DNA of 64,000 nucleotides from Candidatus Nanosynbacter sp. TM7-087 (lineage in GTDB: Bacteria; Patescibacteriota; Saccharimonadia; Saccharimonadales; Saccharimonadaceae). The stretch is taken from contig NZ_JAJQJU010000001.1 of the NCBI RefSeq assembly GCF_022828365.1, forward strand, positions 1 to 64,000. Reading direction: 5' to 3'. Made by a program: the position numbers and the translations under genes. Below the pieces are notes generated by a model, which saw only the letters and a list, made by a program, of their open reading frames with translations, did not search any database and had not been told where the DNA came from. Below are positions 6,207-14,533 of this stretch, in pieces (the first letter of the stretch is position 1; the number at the start of each line of letters is the position of its first letter).

Positions 6207-7838
6207 ATGGAACAGATTATTTCTCAAGTAGTGAAGCAACTTTTTGATCAAGATGTATCGTTACAATTGACGCGTCCTGATCCGAAATTTGGTGACTTTG
6301 CTACAAATGTGGCGTTGCAATTGGCTAAGCCGCTAGGGAAGAATCCGCGTGAAATTGCGGAGATGATTGCTGAAAATCTGCGCAAGGAAGAGGAGTTTAG
6401 CGAAGTAAGCGTGGCTGGTCCAGGTTTTATCAATGTAAAACTGAGCGATCAATCCGTTCTAAATTCTTTGAAAAAAGAGCCAACGACGAAACGCGCCGGT
6501 CAGACGGTTGTGATTGAAACCAATTGTCCGAATCCATTTAAGGCTATGCACATCGGACACGCTTTGAACGCGATTTTGGCGGACACGATGGCTAATTTGT
6601 TGGCGGTTGATGGCGCAATTGTGCATCGAGTGAGTTATCACGGCGATGTCGGAACGCATGTTGGTAAAAGTATGTGGGCGATTTTGCGTGAGATTGACGG
6701 CGATGTAAATAAATTGAACGAAATCCCAGCTGATAAGCGAAATGAATTTATGAGTCGCATGTACGTTGAAGGTGCGCGTGCGGCGAAAGAATCTCCAGAG
6801 GCGAAAGCAGAAATTGATGAACTAGCTAAGCAATCATTCGTCCTGGATGATCCGCTATATAAACAAGTTTACGAAATCTGTAAAAGTTGGAGTTTTGACG
6901 AAATTGACTCTAATGTTGGGCGACTTGGAAACGTGCCGATTGAGCGACGTTACGTTGAGAGCGAAACTGAAGAATTGGGCAAATCTCTGATTAAAGAGAA
7001 AACTCCAGAGGTGTTTACCAAATCTGACGGTGCGTATGTTTTTAAGGGTAGCAAATACGGCGCGTTCGATAACGTGTTTATTGGATCTCATGGCAATGGT
7101 CTTTATGGGGCGCATGATATGGGATTGATTCAGTTGAAGTATAAGGATTATCCGAATTTGGACTTATCGATTACAGTAAACGGCGAGGAGCAAGCAGCAT
7201 ACTTCCGTGGCGTGATTGCGGCTAGTGAATTGTCGATTCCGGCTTTGAAAGGAAAATTGTTTAATTACGCAACTGGCTTGGTCAAATTGACAACTGGGAA
7301 AATGAGTTCGCGAACGGGTGAGGTTGTTACAATTGGCTGGCTGTTTGATGAGTTTAAGAAAGCAATTGAACAAGCTGGTGGCGAGCCGACTGATGACGTG
7401 ATTGCTGGCGCACTCCGTTATCAATTCTTGAAAGTGAAGATCGGCGGCGACGTCATATTTGATATTAATGACGCGGTAAGTTTGACTGGTAATACGGGAA
7501 GCTACTTGCAGTATGCGCATGCCCGGGCACGAGGTATTTTAGCTAAATCCGATAAAGAGATTGCCTTTCCGACAGAGTTGTTTGACGAAGATAAGATGCT
7601 GGTCAGAAAATTGAGTGAGTACGTGGACGTGGTTGACCGCGCTAAGGAAAGTTTGGAGCCTCATCACATCTGTACGTATTTGTTTGAATTGGCGCAAGAA
7701 TTTAATCGATATTACGAGAAAAATCAGGTTATTGGCAGTGACAAAGAGGCGCATCGTGTAGGAATCGTGGCAATTTACGCCGATATTCTTAAGGCTGGAC
7801 TGGCTATTTTGGGAATCGTGGCGCCAGATCGCTTGTAA
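6207..7838 (+). CDS. argS: Arginyl-tRNA synthetase
   Basis: Class I aminoacyl-tRNA synthetase of 543 residues that charges tRNA-Arg. The N-terminal Add1-like domain is about residues 1-90 (FGDFATNVALQLAK...NPREIAE), followed by the HIGH motif (AMHIGHALNA), the KMSK-type loop GKMSSRTG, and the C-terminal DALR anticodon-binding helices starting near QYAHARARGIL. Length is near the usual 550-580. TATACT at 6194-6199 lies 7 bases before ATG 6207, so the mRNA is predicted to be leaderless; there is no Shine-Dalgarno sequence. Confidence 0.97.
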   Translation: MEQIISQVVKQLFDQDVSLQLTRPDPKFGDFATNVALQLAKPLGKNPREIAEMIAENLRKEEEFSEVSVAGPGFINVKLSDQSVLNSLKKEPTTKRAGQTVVIETNCPNPFKAMHIGHALNAILADTMANLLAVDGAIVHRVSYHGDVGTHVGKSMWAILREIDGDVNKLNEIPADKRNEFMSRMYVEGARAAKESPEAKAEIDELAKQSFVLDDPLYKQVYEICKSWSFDEIDSNVGRLGNVPIERRYVESETEELGKSLIKEKTPEVFTKSDGAYVFKGSKYGAFDNVFIGSHGNGLYGAHDMGLIQLKYKDYPNLDLSITVNGEEQAAYFRGVIAASELSIPALKGKLFNYATGLVKLTTGKMSSRTGEVVTIGWLFDEFKKAIEQAGGEPTDDVIAGALRYQFLKVKIGGDVIFDINDAVSLTGNTGSYLQYAHARARGILAKSDKEIAFPTELFDEDKMLVRKLSEYVDVVDRAKESLEPHHICTYLFELAQEFNRYYEKNQVIGSDKEAHRVGIVAIYADILKAGLAILGIVAPDRL

Positions 7839-7840
7839 AA

Positions 7841-7861
7841 TATACTATATTAGTATATAAT
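7841..7861 (+). promoter_or_regulatory. Palindrome overlapping the -10 box
   Basis: TATACTA-TAT-TAGTATA (7841-7857) is a perfect inverted repeat whose right half overlaps TATAAT (7856-7861), the -10 box of the gene at 7870. It has the form of an operator. Confidence 0.5.
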
Positions 7862-7869
7862 ATAAATTC

Positions 7870-9048
7870 GTGAATGAACGACCGAGTAAACAATTAGACG
7901 AGCAACCATATACATCATTTTATGATCGATATTTATCTACTCAGCTATTAACTCCGAGAAGTGATATAGCAGAGAAAAGAGGCGTTAAGCGAGAACTCTT
8001 GTTAGAGTCAGAGAAGCTTTGTGACATAAAAAATGTGTACGAAAAGTCAGATAAGACGTTTGATGATATAGCGGAAGCGGCTAAATCTGTTGCAGAGCTT
8101 GTTCGTGAAACGCTTAATTTTAGATCAACGGGTAATTTTTCAAGTCCGCTTGAAGCGGTAAATATCGCCAAAGACGAAGCTGCTAATTGTTATGGGCATA
8201 CAATTGTTGCGTCAGAATGTTTAGAAAAATTAGGAATTGAACATTTTATTAGTTACGCAAATCAGCATACGTTCATCACACTATTTGATCGTAGTAGTGA
8301 TAGGTCGTTTATAATAGATGTTTTAACAGAGGAGTTGCGCTGTGAGATGACTGACGCCATTGGCTTTGATGGAATAGATCCAGTTGAGCAGTTGTATTAT
8401 GGTGAACTCAGGGCTAATAGTACTTTATATACAGATTTATTATTACAGAAATTGCCTTCATCTGTTAATAGAAGTAATTTTGTAGCTCGACGGGAATGGT
8501 TGATGTTCTCAGATGGTATGAAATATCGAGATGGCTACGGAAGAAATGCACGACTACAGATGCTTACTCTGCCGTCCATTCCAGGTAGATTATTATTGCT
8601 AGATGAATATAATGCTCGAATTGATCAATTGAATGGGCGATATAAAGAGGCTGCAGATAAAATAGTAGACTTGTCTGGTATATATTTGGATATTGACCCT
8701 CGGAATGATTTGAAAGAGGCGGATAAATTATGTAGAGGATTAATAGAACAAGGCAGTGGGGATTTAGCCATTCAAGTAGCGTCCGTGGTAAATGATAGTT
8801 TGTTGTCGGGAGATTCTTCAAAGAACAGACTGTTTCTTCCTGATGTTATGCGTAAGGTAGCTAAACATGATAGAGATATTAACTTATTAAATGAGGCGAT
8901 TAGGTTGTACAAGGAAATTATCAATAGTAAACCTAAGTATGATAGCTTGGCTGTGGGGAAGTTAAGGACTGCTGAAAAGTTGCTGAGGTCTATTAAGACT
9001 ACTGGTGAAATTGCGTGCGATGCCACGTGTGGTAAAATTAGTGAATAA
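7870..9048 (+). CDS. Unknown protein with transglutaminase-like triad
   Basis: A 392-residue protein starting at GTG 7870, 8 bases after TATAAT, hence probably leaderless. No signal peptide. Around the segment NCYGHTIVASECLEKLGI, Cys107 starts a helix, His133 follows in NQHTFITLFD and Asp150 in FIIDV. This Cys-His-Asp order and spacing is that of transglutaminase-like/papain-like cysteine peptidases. The C-terminal half is helical with TPR-like character (AIRLYKEIINSKPKYDSLAVGKL). I do not recognise an orthologous family; a regulatory or toxin-like cysteine hydrolase is possible. The palindrome over its promoter suggests it is switched. Confidence 0.6.
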   Translation: MNERPSKQLDEQPYTSFYDRYLSTQLLTPRSDIAEKRGVKRELLLESEKLCDIKNVYEKSDKTFDDIAEAAKSVAELVRETLNFRSTGNFSSPLEAVNIAKDEAANCYGHTIVASECLEKLGIEHFISYANQHTFITLFDRSSDRSFIIDVLTEELRCEMTDAIGFDGIDPVEQLYYGELRANSTLYTDLLLQKLPSSVNRSNFVARREWLMFSDGMKYRDGYGRNARLQMLTLPSIPGRLLLLDEYNARIDQLNGRYKEAADKIVDLSGIYLDIDPRNDLKEADKLCRGLIEQGSGDLAIQVASVVNDSLLSGDSSKNRLFLPDVMRKVAKHDRDINLLNEAIRLYKEIINSKPKYDSLAVGKLRTAEKLLRSIKTTGEIACDATCGKISE

Positions 9049-9075
9049 ATATCTAATAAAAGGAGTTTTATAGCT

Positions 9076-9525
9076 ATGAAATCTTCAGAATCAACTAAAG
9101 GTTCAAAAGTGTCAGCTAAGAAATTAGCTTCTAAGAGCGTAAAAGCTGCTGCGAAAGTTGTCGCTATTAAGGAAAAGAAAATTGTAGGCACGGCTATAAA
9201 AGACACTCATATGGCTGGATTTGTTAATTTTATTCGCGAACAGGGTGTTGTCGGTATGGCGGTTGGTTTGGCAATCGGTACCGCAGCTGGTGATACTGTG
9301 AAAAAATTGGTAACAGCATTTATTGATCCGCTAGTACAGCTGGTTGTCGGTTCTCAGCAAGGGTTGCAATCAGCCTCATTTACAGTTGAAGTTGCTGGAC
9401 GTAAAGGTGAGTTTTTATACGGCGCATTTGTTAGCTCGTTAATCACGTTGATAGCCGTTGCATTTGTTGTATATGCAATCATTCACTTCTTGAAACTCGA
9501 TAAATTAGATAAGAAAAAGGATTAA
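9076..9525 (+). CDS. mscL: Large-conductance mechanosensitive channel, long basic N-terminus
   Basis: 149 residues. The core (FVNFIREQGVVGMAVGLAIGTAAGDTVKKLV) matches the first transmembrane helix of MscL, and a second helix follows at about residues 118-138 before a lysine-rich end. MscL forms a pentameric pore that releases solutes on hypo-osmotic shock. The unusual part is a Lys/Ala/Ser-rich stretch of about 48 residues before the amphipathic N-terminal helix, where ordinary MscL has about 15. AAGGAG precedes ATG 9076 at good spacing. Confidence 0.9.
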   Translation: MKSSESTKGSKVSAKKLASKSVKAAAKVVAIKEKKIVGTAIKDTHMAGFVNFIREQGVVGMAVGLAIGTAAGDTVKKLVTAFIDPLVQLVVGSQQGLQSASFTVEVAGRKGEFLYGAFVSSLITLIAVAFVVYAIIHFLKLDKLDKKKD

Positions 9526-9529
9526 AACC

Positions 9530-10234
9530 TTAACTAATAAGCGTGCCTACTGATTCTCCGCGGGTTGCGCGGAGAATATTTCCGTCTGTAAGCAAATCAC
9601 AAATTACAACTGGAATGTGCTCGTCCATAGCTAACCCAATTGCCGCCTTATCCATAACGGCAATGTTAGGATTTGTTAGGGCTTCCTGGTAAGATAAATG
9701 ATCAATTTTTACGGCGTCAGGGAATTTCATAGGATCTTTATCATAAACTCCGTCGACTTTCGTTGTTTTAACCACGGCGTCACACTGCATTTCCAGTGCT
9801 AAGTTTAACGCCGCAGTGTCAGTAGTCAGAAACGGTCTGCCAGTGCCGCAAGCCACAATAACGATGCGGTTTTTCTTAATATGGCTAATTGCGCGTCGGA
9901 AAGTATAGTGATCGATAAATTGATTGACTTCAACCGTAGATAATGCGCGAGTTGGCAGTCCTGCGTCATTTAATACGTCAGCTAGAGCAATTGCATTCAT
10001 TAGCGTAGAAAGCATGCCGATATTATGTGCGGAAACAGGTTGAATTCCGTGACCGATGATTTGATTACCGCGAACGTAATTGCCACCGCCAACCATAATA
10101 ACAATTTCAGCCCCGTCGTCCAGCGCTGGTCGAATTTGTTCAGCAATCCAGCGGGCGCGTTTTGGATCAAAGCCGCTGGCGAAATCGCCCTGAAGTTGTT
10201 CGCCGGAGAGTTTGAGGAGAATACGTTTGGTCAT
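9530..10234 (-). CDS. pyrH: UMP kinase
   Basis: 234 residues, amino acid kinase fold. Bacterial UMP kinase phosphorylates UMP to UDP. Readable marks are LLKLSGE at the N-terminus, the MVGGGNYVRG glycine loop, the TTDTAALNLALEMQCDAVVKTTKVDGVYDKDP segment and the closing RATRGESVGTLIS. It is transcribed towards mscL, with stop codons about 5 bases apart. A TATGAT box lies about 10 bases before its ATG, giving a very short leader. Confidence 0.96.
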   Translation of the reverse strand: MTKRILLKLSGEQLQGDFASGFDPKRARWIAEQIRPALDDGAEIVIMVGGGNYVRGNQIIGHGIQPVSAHNIGMLSTLMNAIALADVLNDAGLPTRALSTVEVNQFIDHYTFRRAISHIKKNRIVIVACGTGRPFLTTDTAALNLALEMQCDAVVKTTKVDGVYDKDPMKFPDAVKIDHLSYQEALTNPNIAVMDKAAIGLAMDEHIPVVICDLLTDGNILRATRGESVGTLIS

Positions 10235-10311
10235 GACACCAGTGTATCATAGCGCGCTTGAAAATAACATAAATGCAAAAGGGAAGCGGCAGTGTAATAC
10301 AAATTGCGATT

Positions 10312-10365
10312 TGCTATACAAATATTCGTTTTTTAAGTTAGACAAACTAGACAAGAAAAAGCTAA
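10312..10365 (+). pseudogene. Possible remnant of an mscL-like C-terminus
   Basis: In one frame this gap reads YKYSFFKLDKLDKKK, close to the end of MscL at 9525 (FLKLDKLDKKKD). Nine residues are identical but synonymous codons differ, so it is not a recent duplication. There is no upstream MscL body and no start. It may be a decayed paralogue or chance. Confidence 0.25.
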
Positions 10366-10376
10366 GACGCTTACGT

Positions 10377-10405
10377 TTGCTATTTTACTTTCTCCTGTCT
10401 ACAAT
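10377..10405 (+). promoter_or_regulatory. Promoter TTGCTA-17-TACAAT
   Basis: TTGCTA (10377-10382) and TACAAT (10400-10405), 17-base spacer, ahead of the helicase gene; AAAGGAGAG then precedes its GTG start. Confidence 0.6.
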
Positions 10406-10428
10406 GTGAGTATAAAGGAGAGAGTAGT

Positions 10429-12975
10429 GTGAAAGATGGAGTTCGGCGGCCGGGCTATTTACGTAGATCGCAAGAATCTAGCAGTAGCCATTTATTGAGT
10501 CGAAATATTGAAAGACTCAGTCAACCGTCGTATAGTTATGGTGAACCGCCCGAACAGAGGCGACAGCGTTTAAAAGAATTGCGGGAACGGTACAGTAAAC
10601 TACCGGAAACTCCTTTTGCTGACTATGATCTTGGTGACAAAAAACTACCTGCATATAAGCACAAAGCAGAGATATTAGACACATTATCGAAAAGTAAAAT
10701 ATCCTGGCTGTGCGGACCGACGGGTAGTGGTAAAACGACGCAAACCGCTCAGTATGCACTGGAGCGGTTTGATCATGTCGTGGTGTTGATGCCGCGGCGG
10801 GTTATCGTCGATAACGTTACTGAATATGTCGAGAAGAGTTTGCGTGAACAGCTTGGCGAACAATATCCTAATCACTTGGTGGGTAAGATTCACGGACGTG
10901 CCACTGAAGCGACGCCGGACACTAGACTCTGTTTCATGACTCCAGCAACGTTTACGAAAAAGCTGGAACAATTTTCTGGCGACTGGCAGGACGAAAAGAC
11001 GCTTATCCTGGTTGATGAAATACATGAAGCCAATTTGGAGATGGAATTTGCTACCGCTCTGGCGGCAAAATCGATAGAGAATACCGGCAAATGGCATATG
11101 GCTTTTTCTAGTGCCACGCCTGATACAGAAGTTTCTCAGGCGATGTACGAAGATATTAATGGGTCAGAACTACCAGTCGTAACCATTAAGGGTCGGCCGC
11201 ATGATATTGATATTGAAGAAGATAAGGTGAATACCGTATCTGAAGCCTACCTTGAATATGGTAAGGACTCGAAAAAATCACTAATCTTTGTTGAAGGTGT
11301 GAGGAGTATTGATGAGACCATTGCGTCAATCAAACGTCATACTCGCCATCAATCCGGGAAAATACGATTTTTCAAACTACATTCTGGCATATCAGAAGCT
11401 GCGCGCCGAGAGATTTTTACCGCCAAACCAGCAGAAGATGAGTCGTTTGTCATCGTTTCGACCTCGGCTGGACAGTCTGGTATTACCATCCCCGAGGTTG
11501 ATTTGGTGCTGTCAAATGGACTGACGAAGAGTAAAGAAATTGGTGAAGAGGGCACGGAGGGGTTGCCACCTCGATTGTGTACTCAAGCAGAGCTGATGCA
11601 GCAGGCGGGGCGGGGCGGTCGTGATATTGATGGCGCTAAGTTTGTATTGGCTCGTCCGATATCTTACGATAAGATTTATTTGCCAGATGAGCTGAAAGGA
11701 TTTTATGATATTGCGTCCCGCGAACAGCATATTCCACCGGAGATATATCACACGAATATTGTGCGCAACGTTTTGTCGGCTATCCATCTGAATGGTGATT
11801 TTGAGGATCTGAACCGATACCTGATGCATCCTGTTGCTAGTAAAAAAGTTATTCAAGAGTCGTACGATTTGCTGGAAACCCTGGAAGCAATTGATGGAGA
11901 GGGGCAGATCACAAAAATTGGTGAGTTTATGGATAGTTTACCATTGTCGCCAGAACTTTCTCGGTCATTAGCAGAAATGATTAAGAATGGGGGAAGCTTA
12001 CGTGAAGTGTTGGCATTATCGGCCATGGCAGCCTCCGTCTCGGGTGGTGGCTTTGCCGCCTGGCATCAACCAAAGGAATTGTTCCAGGAATTTGTCAGCC
12101 CCGATACAACAGATGACTTTTTTGCCGAATACGATGCTTTTTTGAAAACCAGAGAGATTTATGACGGCTGTCGTACTGACAATGACGTCTACCTGACTAA
12201 TGGTATTGATCCCAATAAGGCGGATAATATTCACTATCAATTTAGTAAAATATGTCGGCGCCTGTCGGTTAATCCAAACGATATCGACATGGGTGAACTA
12301 AACAGCGAGGAAAAACACAATATATCGGTGGCTTTGGTGCGCGGGTTTCAGGAATTATTGTATGCCAAAACTGGTAGTCGGCGCATTGGACGAACAACGG
12401 TTAATCAATACAAGAATGTTCATACTGGCGAACGTGGTATTTCTGAGTATGAAATTAGTTCGCACAGCTTAGTGCGACGTATGGGCTCGGAGGCGTTGAC
12501 GTTAGTGCTGGCTTTACCGTGGTGGTATGATGCGCATGATGGTCGTCGATACACACTCAACACAATTTTACCAGTAACCAAGAATCAAGTTGCTCAAGCC
12601 TTGAGTAGCAGCGCTGTGTCTGAATCCCTTGGTGATAGAGTTGCTCCTAATGGTGACTTGGTTCGTGTGACGCGGCCGAAAGTCGGCTCGCTGATACTCG
12701 GTCCAAAGCGGCAGCAAAAAATCCCCGCCATAACAGATGAGCAAATCGCGCTGATAGTGGACGCAATGAAAAACAAGGCTAATAAACAAGTAAGAGTATT
12801 GTTTGATTTACAACATCAGCGAGTTATCACCAAGGGCCAATTGCATCAGGTCCTAGACGGGTCTGCGGTAAATAGTCACAATGTCCATGAGGCGGAGGCT
12901 AAGGTTTGGGCTGAAGTGCAGAATGTGTTAACGAGCGAGCAGCAAGAAGCTTTTTATGGTCAGATAAACAGATAA
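10429..12975 (+). CDS. DExH-box (HrpA/HrpB-like) ATP-dependent helicase
   Basis: 848 residues from GTG 10429, supported by AAAGGAGAGAG upstream. Superfamily 2 motifs in order: GPTGSGKTTQ (motif I, about residue 91), LVDEIHEAN (motif II, DEIH), SSATP (motif III), STSAGQSGITIPEVDLVLSNG (motif V) and QQAGRGGRD (motif VI). A helicase-associated HA2-like helical region follows. Such enzymes unwind RNA or RNP complexes; a specific role cannot be read. The N-terminal 75 residues are basic and probably disordered. The gene is monocistronic between opposing and leaderless neighbours. Confidence 0.88.
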   Translation: MKDGVRRPGYLRRSQESSSSHLLSRNIERLSQPSYSYGEPPEQRRQRLKELRERYSKLPETPFADYDLGDKKLPAYKHKAEILDTLSKSKISWLCGPTGSGKTTQTAQYALERFDHVVVLMPRRVIVDNVTEYVEKSLREQLGEQYPNHLVGKIHGRATEATPDTRLCFMTPATFTKKLEQFSGDWQDEKTLILVDEIHEANLEMEFATALAAKSIENTGKWHMAFSSATPDTEVSQAMYEDINGSELPVVTIKGRPHDIDIEEDKVNTVSEAYLEYGKDSKKSLIFVEGVRSIDETIASIKRHTRHQSGKIRFFKLHSGISEAARREIFTAKPAEDESFVIVSTSAGQSGITIPEVDLVLSNGLTKSKEIGEEGTEGLPPRLCTQAELMQQAGRGGRDIDGAKFVLARPISYDKIYLPDELKGFYDIASREQHIPPEIYHTNIVRNVLSAIHLNGDFEDLNRYLMHPVASKKVIQESYDLLETLEAIDGEGQITKIGEFMDSLPLSPELSRSLAEMIKNGGSLREVLALSAMAASVSGGGFAAWHQPKELFQEFVSPDTTDDFFAEYDAFLKTREIYDGCRTDNDVYLTNGIDPNKADNIHYQFSKICRRLSVNPNDIDMGELNSEEKHNISVALVRGFQELLYAKTGSRRIGRTTVNQYKNVHTGERGISEYEISSHSLVRRMGSEALTLVLALPWWYDAHDGRRYTLNTILPVTKNQVAQALSSSAVSESLGDRVAPNGDLVRVTRPKVGSLILGPKRQQKIPAITDEQIALIVDAMKNKANKQVRVLFDLQHQRVITKGQLHQVLDGSAVNSHNVHEAEAKVWAEVQNVLTSEQQEAFYGQINR

Positions 12976-12994
12976 CGAGTGTATAATAGATAGT

Positions 12995-13537
12995 ATGAGT
13001 AAGGCGAAAAAGATTTTATGGGTGGATTTGGAGATGACTGGATTGGATCCAGTGCGTGATGAGATTTTGGAAGTGGCGGCAATTGTGACTGATTGGGATT
13101 TTAAGGAAATTGCGACGTATGAAGGAATTGTGCGCCACGATTCGGAAAAGTTGGCTAAGTTGTTGGACCGAAATGCTGGTTTTTGGAATGAGCATCCGGA
13201 AGCGCGACGCGGGCTGGAGGAGCAGAATGAATCGGGCAAACCTTTGGCGGAAATAGAACGCGAATTGTTAGCGTTTTGTGATGAGCATTTTGCGGGTGAA
13301 ACGAAGATTCTGTTAGCAGGTAATTCAATTCATCAAGATAGGCGATTTATTGATCAATGGTGGCCAGTGCTATCAAAAAGGCTGCATTATCGAATGCTTG
13401 ATGTGAGCGCGTGGAAGGTGGTGTTTGAGGGTAAATACGGTAAGAAATTCGCCAAGCCAGAAGATCATCGAGCACTGGAAGACATCCGCGGCAGCATTAT
13501 GGAACTTGAATATTATTTGAAAAAGGTAAAGGTATGA
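12995..13537 (+). CDS. orn: Oligoribonuclease
   Basis: 180 residues, DEDDh exonuclease of the DnaQ fold that degrades 2-5 nucleotide RNAs left by RNase J and PNPase. Exo I is WVDLEMTGLDP; exo II is GNSIHQDRRFIDQWWP; exo III is DHRALEDIRGSI, with HYRMLDVSAWK between, all typical of Orn. TATAAT at 12982-12987 places the transcription start within a base or two of ATG 12995, so the mRNA is leaderless. It overlaps the next gene by 4 bases (ATGA). Confidence 0.95.
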   Translation: MSKAKKILWVDLEMTGLDPVRDEILEVAAIVTDWDFKEIATYEGIVRHDSEKLAKLLDRNAGFWNEHPEARRGLEEQNESGKPLAEIERELLAFCDEHFAGETKILLAGNSIHQDRRFIDQWWPVLSKRLHYRMLDVSAWKVVFEGKYGKKFAKPEDHRALEDIRGSIMELEYYLKKVKV

Positions 13538-13872
13538 CACATAAACAATTTGAAGAATTTATCCTAAGCTTGCCGGGCGTATGGCTGGATTATCCATTTG
13601 GCGAGGATGTCGCGGTATATAAATTTGGTCGAGATAATGATGGCGCAGGGAAAATGGTAGCATTGGTGACGGAAGGCTCAAAGCCTCTCAGAGTAAGCCT
13701 AAAATGTGATCCGTTGTTGGCGCAGAATTTACGAGAAAAATACGAAACAGTTTTGCCAGGTTATCATTTGAATAAAAAGCACTGGAATACAATTATTTGT
13801 TCAGGTCAATTGACTGACGAAGAGGTTTTTGATTTGGCGAGGCTGAGCTATCGATTAGTCTCGGAAGCCTAA
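13534..13872 (+). CDS. MmcQ/YjbR family protein
   Basis: 112 residues. The fold marks are LPGVWLDYPFGEDVAVYKFG near the start, KCDPLLAQNLREKYETVLPGYHLNKKHWNTI in the middle and DEEVFDLARLSYRLV at the end, all typical of the YjbR (CyaY-like, DNA-binding fold) family. Its molecular role is not established. It is translationally coupled to orn through an ATGA overlap. Confidence 0.88.
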   Translation: MTHKQFEEFILSLPGVWLDYPFGEDVAVYKFGRDNDGAGKMVALVTEGSKPLRVSLKCDPLLAQNLREKYETVLPGYHLNKKHWNTIICSGQLTDEEVFDLARLSYRLVSEA

Positions 13873-14480
13873 TCTGCTTTAATGATTTGATTGATCTGCT
13901 TCTGGATATTCTCTAAATCGCCAGCAGTTTTTACTAGCCATTCGCGCATCTTTTTTGACTTGGTGGATTTGTACACCTTTTTCATCATGTTGATTGTATC
14001 TGTTATTTGCACATTCATCTCATGGGCATAGGTAATATCCAATTGCGTGTTCAAAAGAGCTTCGTCCAATTTTTTCTCTAATTTTTCTGACGGATCTAGA
14101 GCGAGGATGTCCTTCTGTTTTTCCTTATAATTGATGCCGGTCGCTTGAAGCGCTTCGCTCATTGAGGCATCCGCAGTGGTTAGCACTGCAACCAGAGAAC
14201 TATTGGTGGTCTGTAGACTGGTTGAGCGGAACTTATTATTGTATTTTTTGGAAATGGTGAGTAATTTATTAACGCGTGATGCAACTTGTGACGGACTAGC
14301 GCTTGGCATAGAATCTTGTGAAAAAACGAATATCGCAATTAGGGTTATCAAGCCGATAAAGCTCAAAATAGCGATGATGATTTTGGTTTTTTTATCAAAA
14401 CCTTCCGCTGGCGGAGGTGTGGCAATTTGATTCAGATAATCGATACCTTGAGGTTGGTTGTTCAAATTGTCAGGATACAT
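13869..14480 (-). CDS. Single-span membrane protein, unknown
   Basis: 203 residues from ATG 14480 (a TTG at 14498 is in frame but less likely). After a 37-residue cytoplasmic, proline-containing N-terminus there is one membrane span (IIIAILSFIGLITLIAIFVF), then an extracytoplasmic helical domain ending in a lysine-rich coil. No family recognised. It converges with the YjbR gene by 4 bases and diverges from dnaG. Confidence 0.7.
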   Translation of the reverse strand: MYPDNLNNQPQGIDYLNQIATPPPAEGFDKKTKIIIAILSFIGLITLIAIFVFSQDSMPSASPSQVASRVNKLLTISKKYNNKFRSTSLQTTNSSLVAVLTTADASMSEALQATGINYKEKQKDILALDPSEKLEKKLDEALLNTQLDITYAHEMNVQITDTINMMKKVYKSTKSKKMREWLVKTAGDLENIQKQINQIIKAD

Positions 14481-14533
14481 ATTTCTATTTAACCACAAAC
14501 AATAACAGAGGTAAAGAGTGATATAATAAAAAT

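Noticed and set aside
10212..10409. 65-codon frame after pyrH
   Set aside because: It starts inside pyrH on the opposite strand, lacks a ribosome site, and ends before the helicase promoter; only the small mscL-like match is noted.
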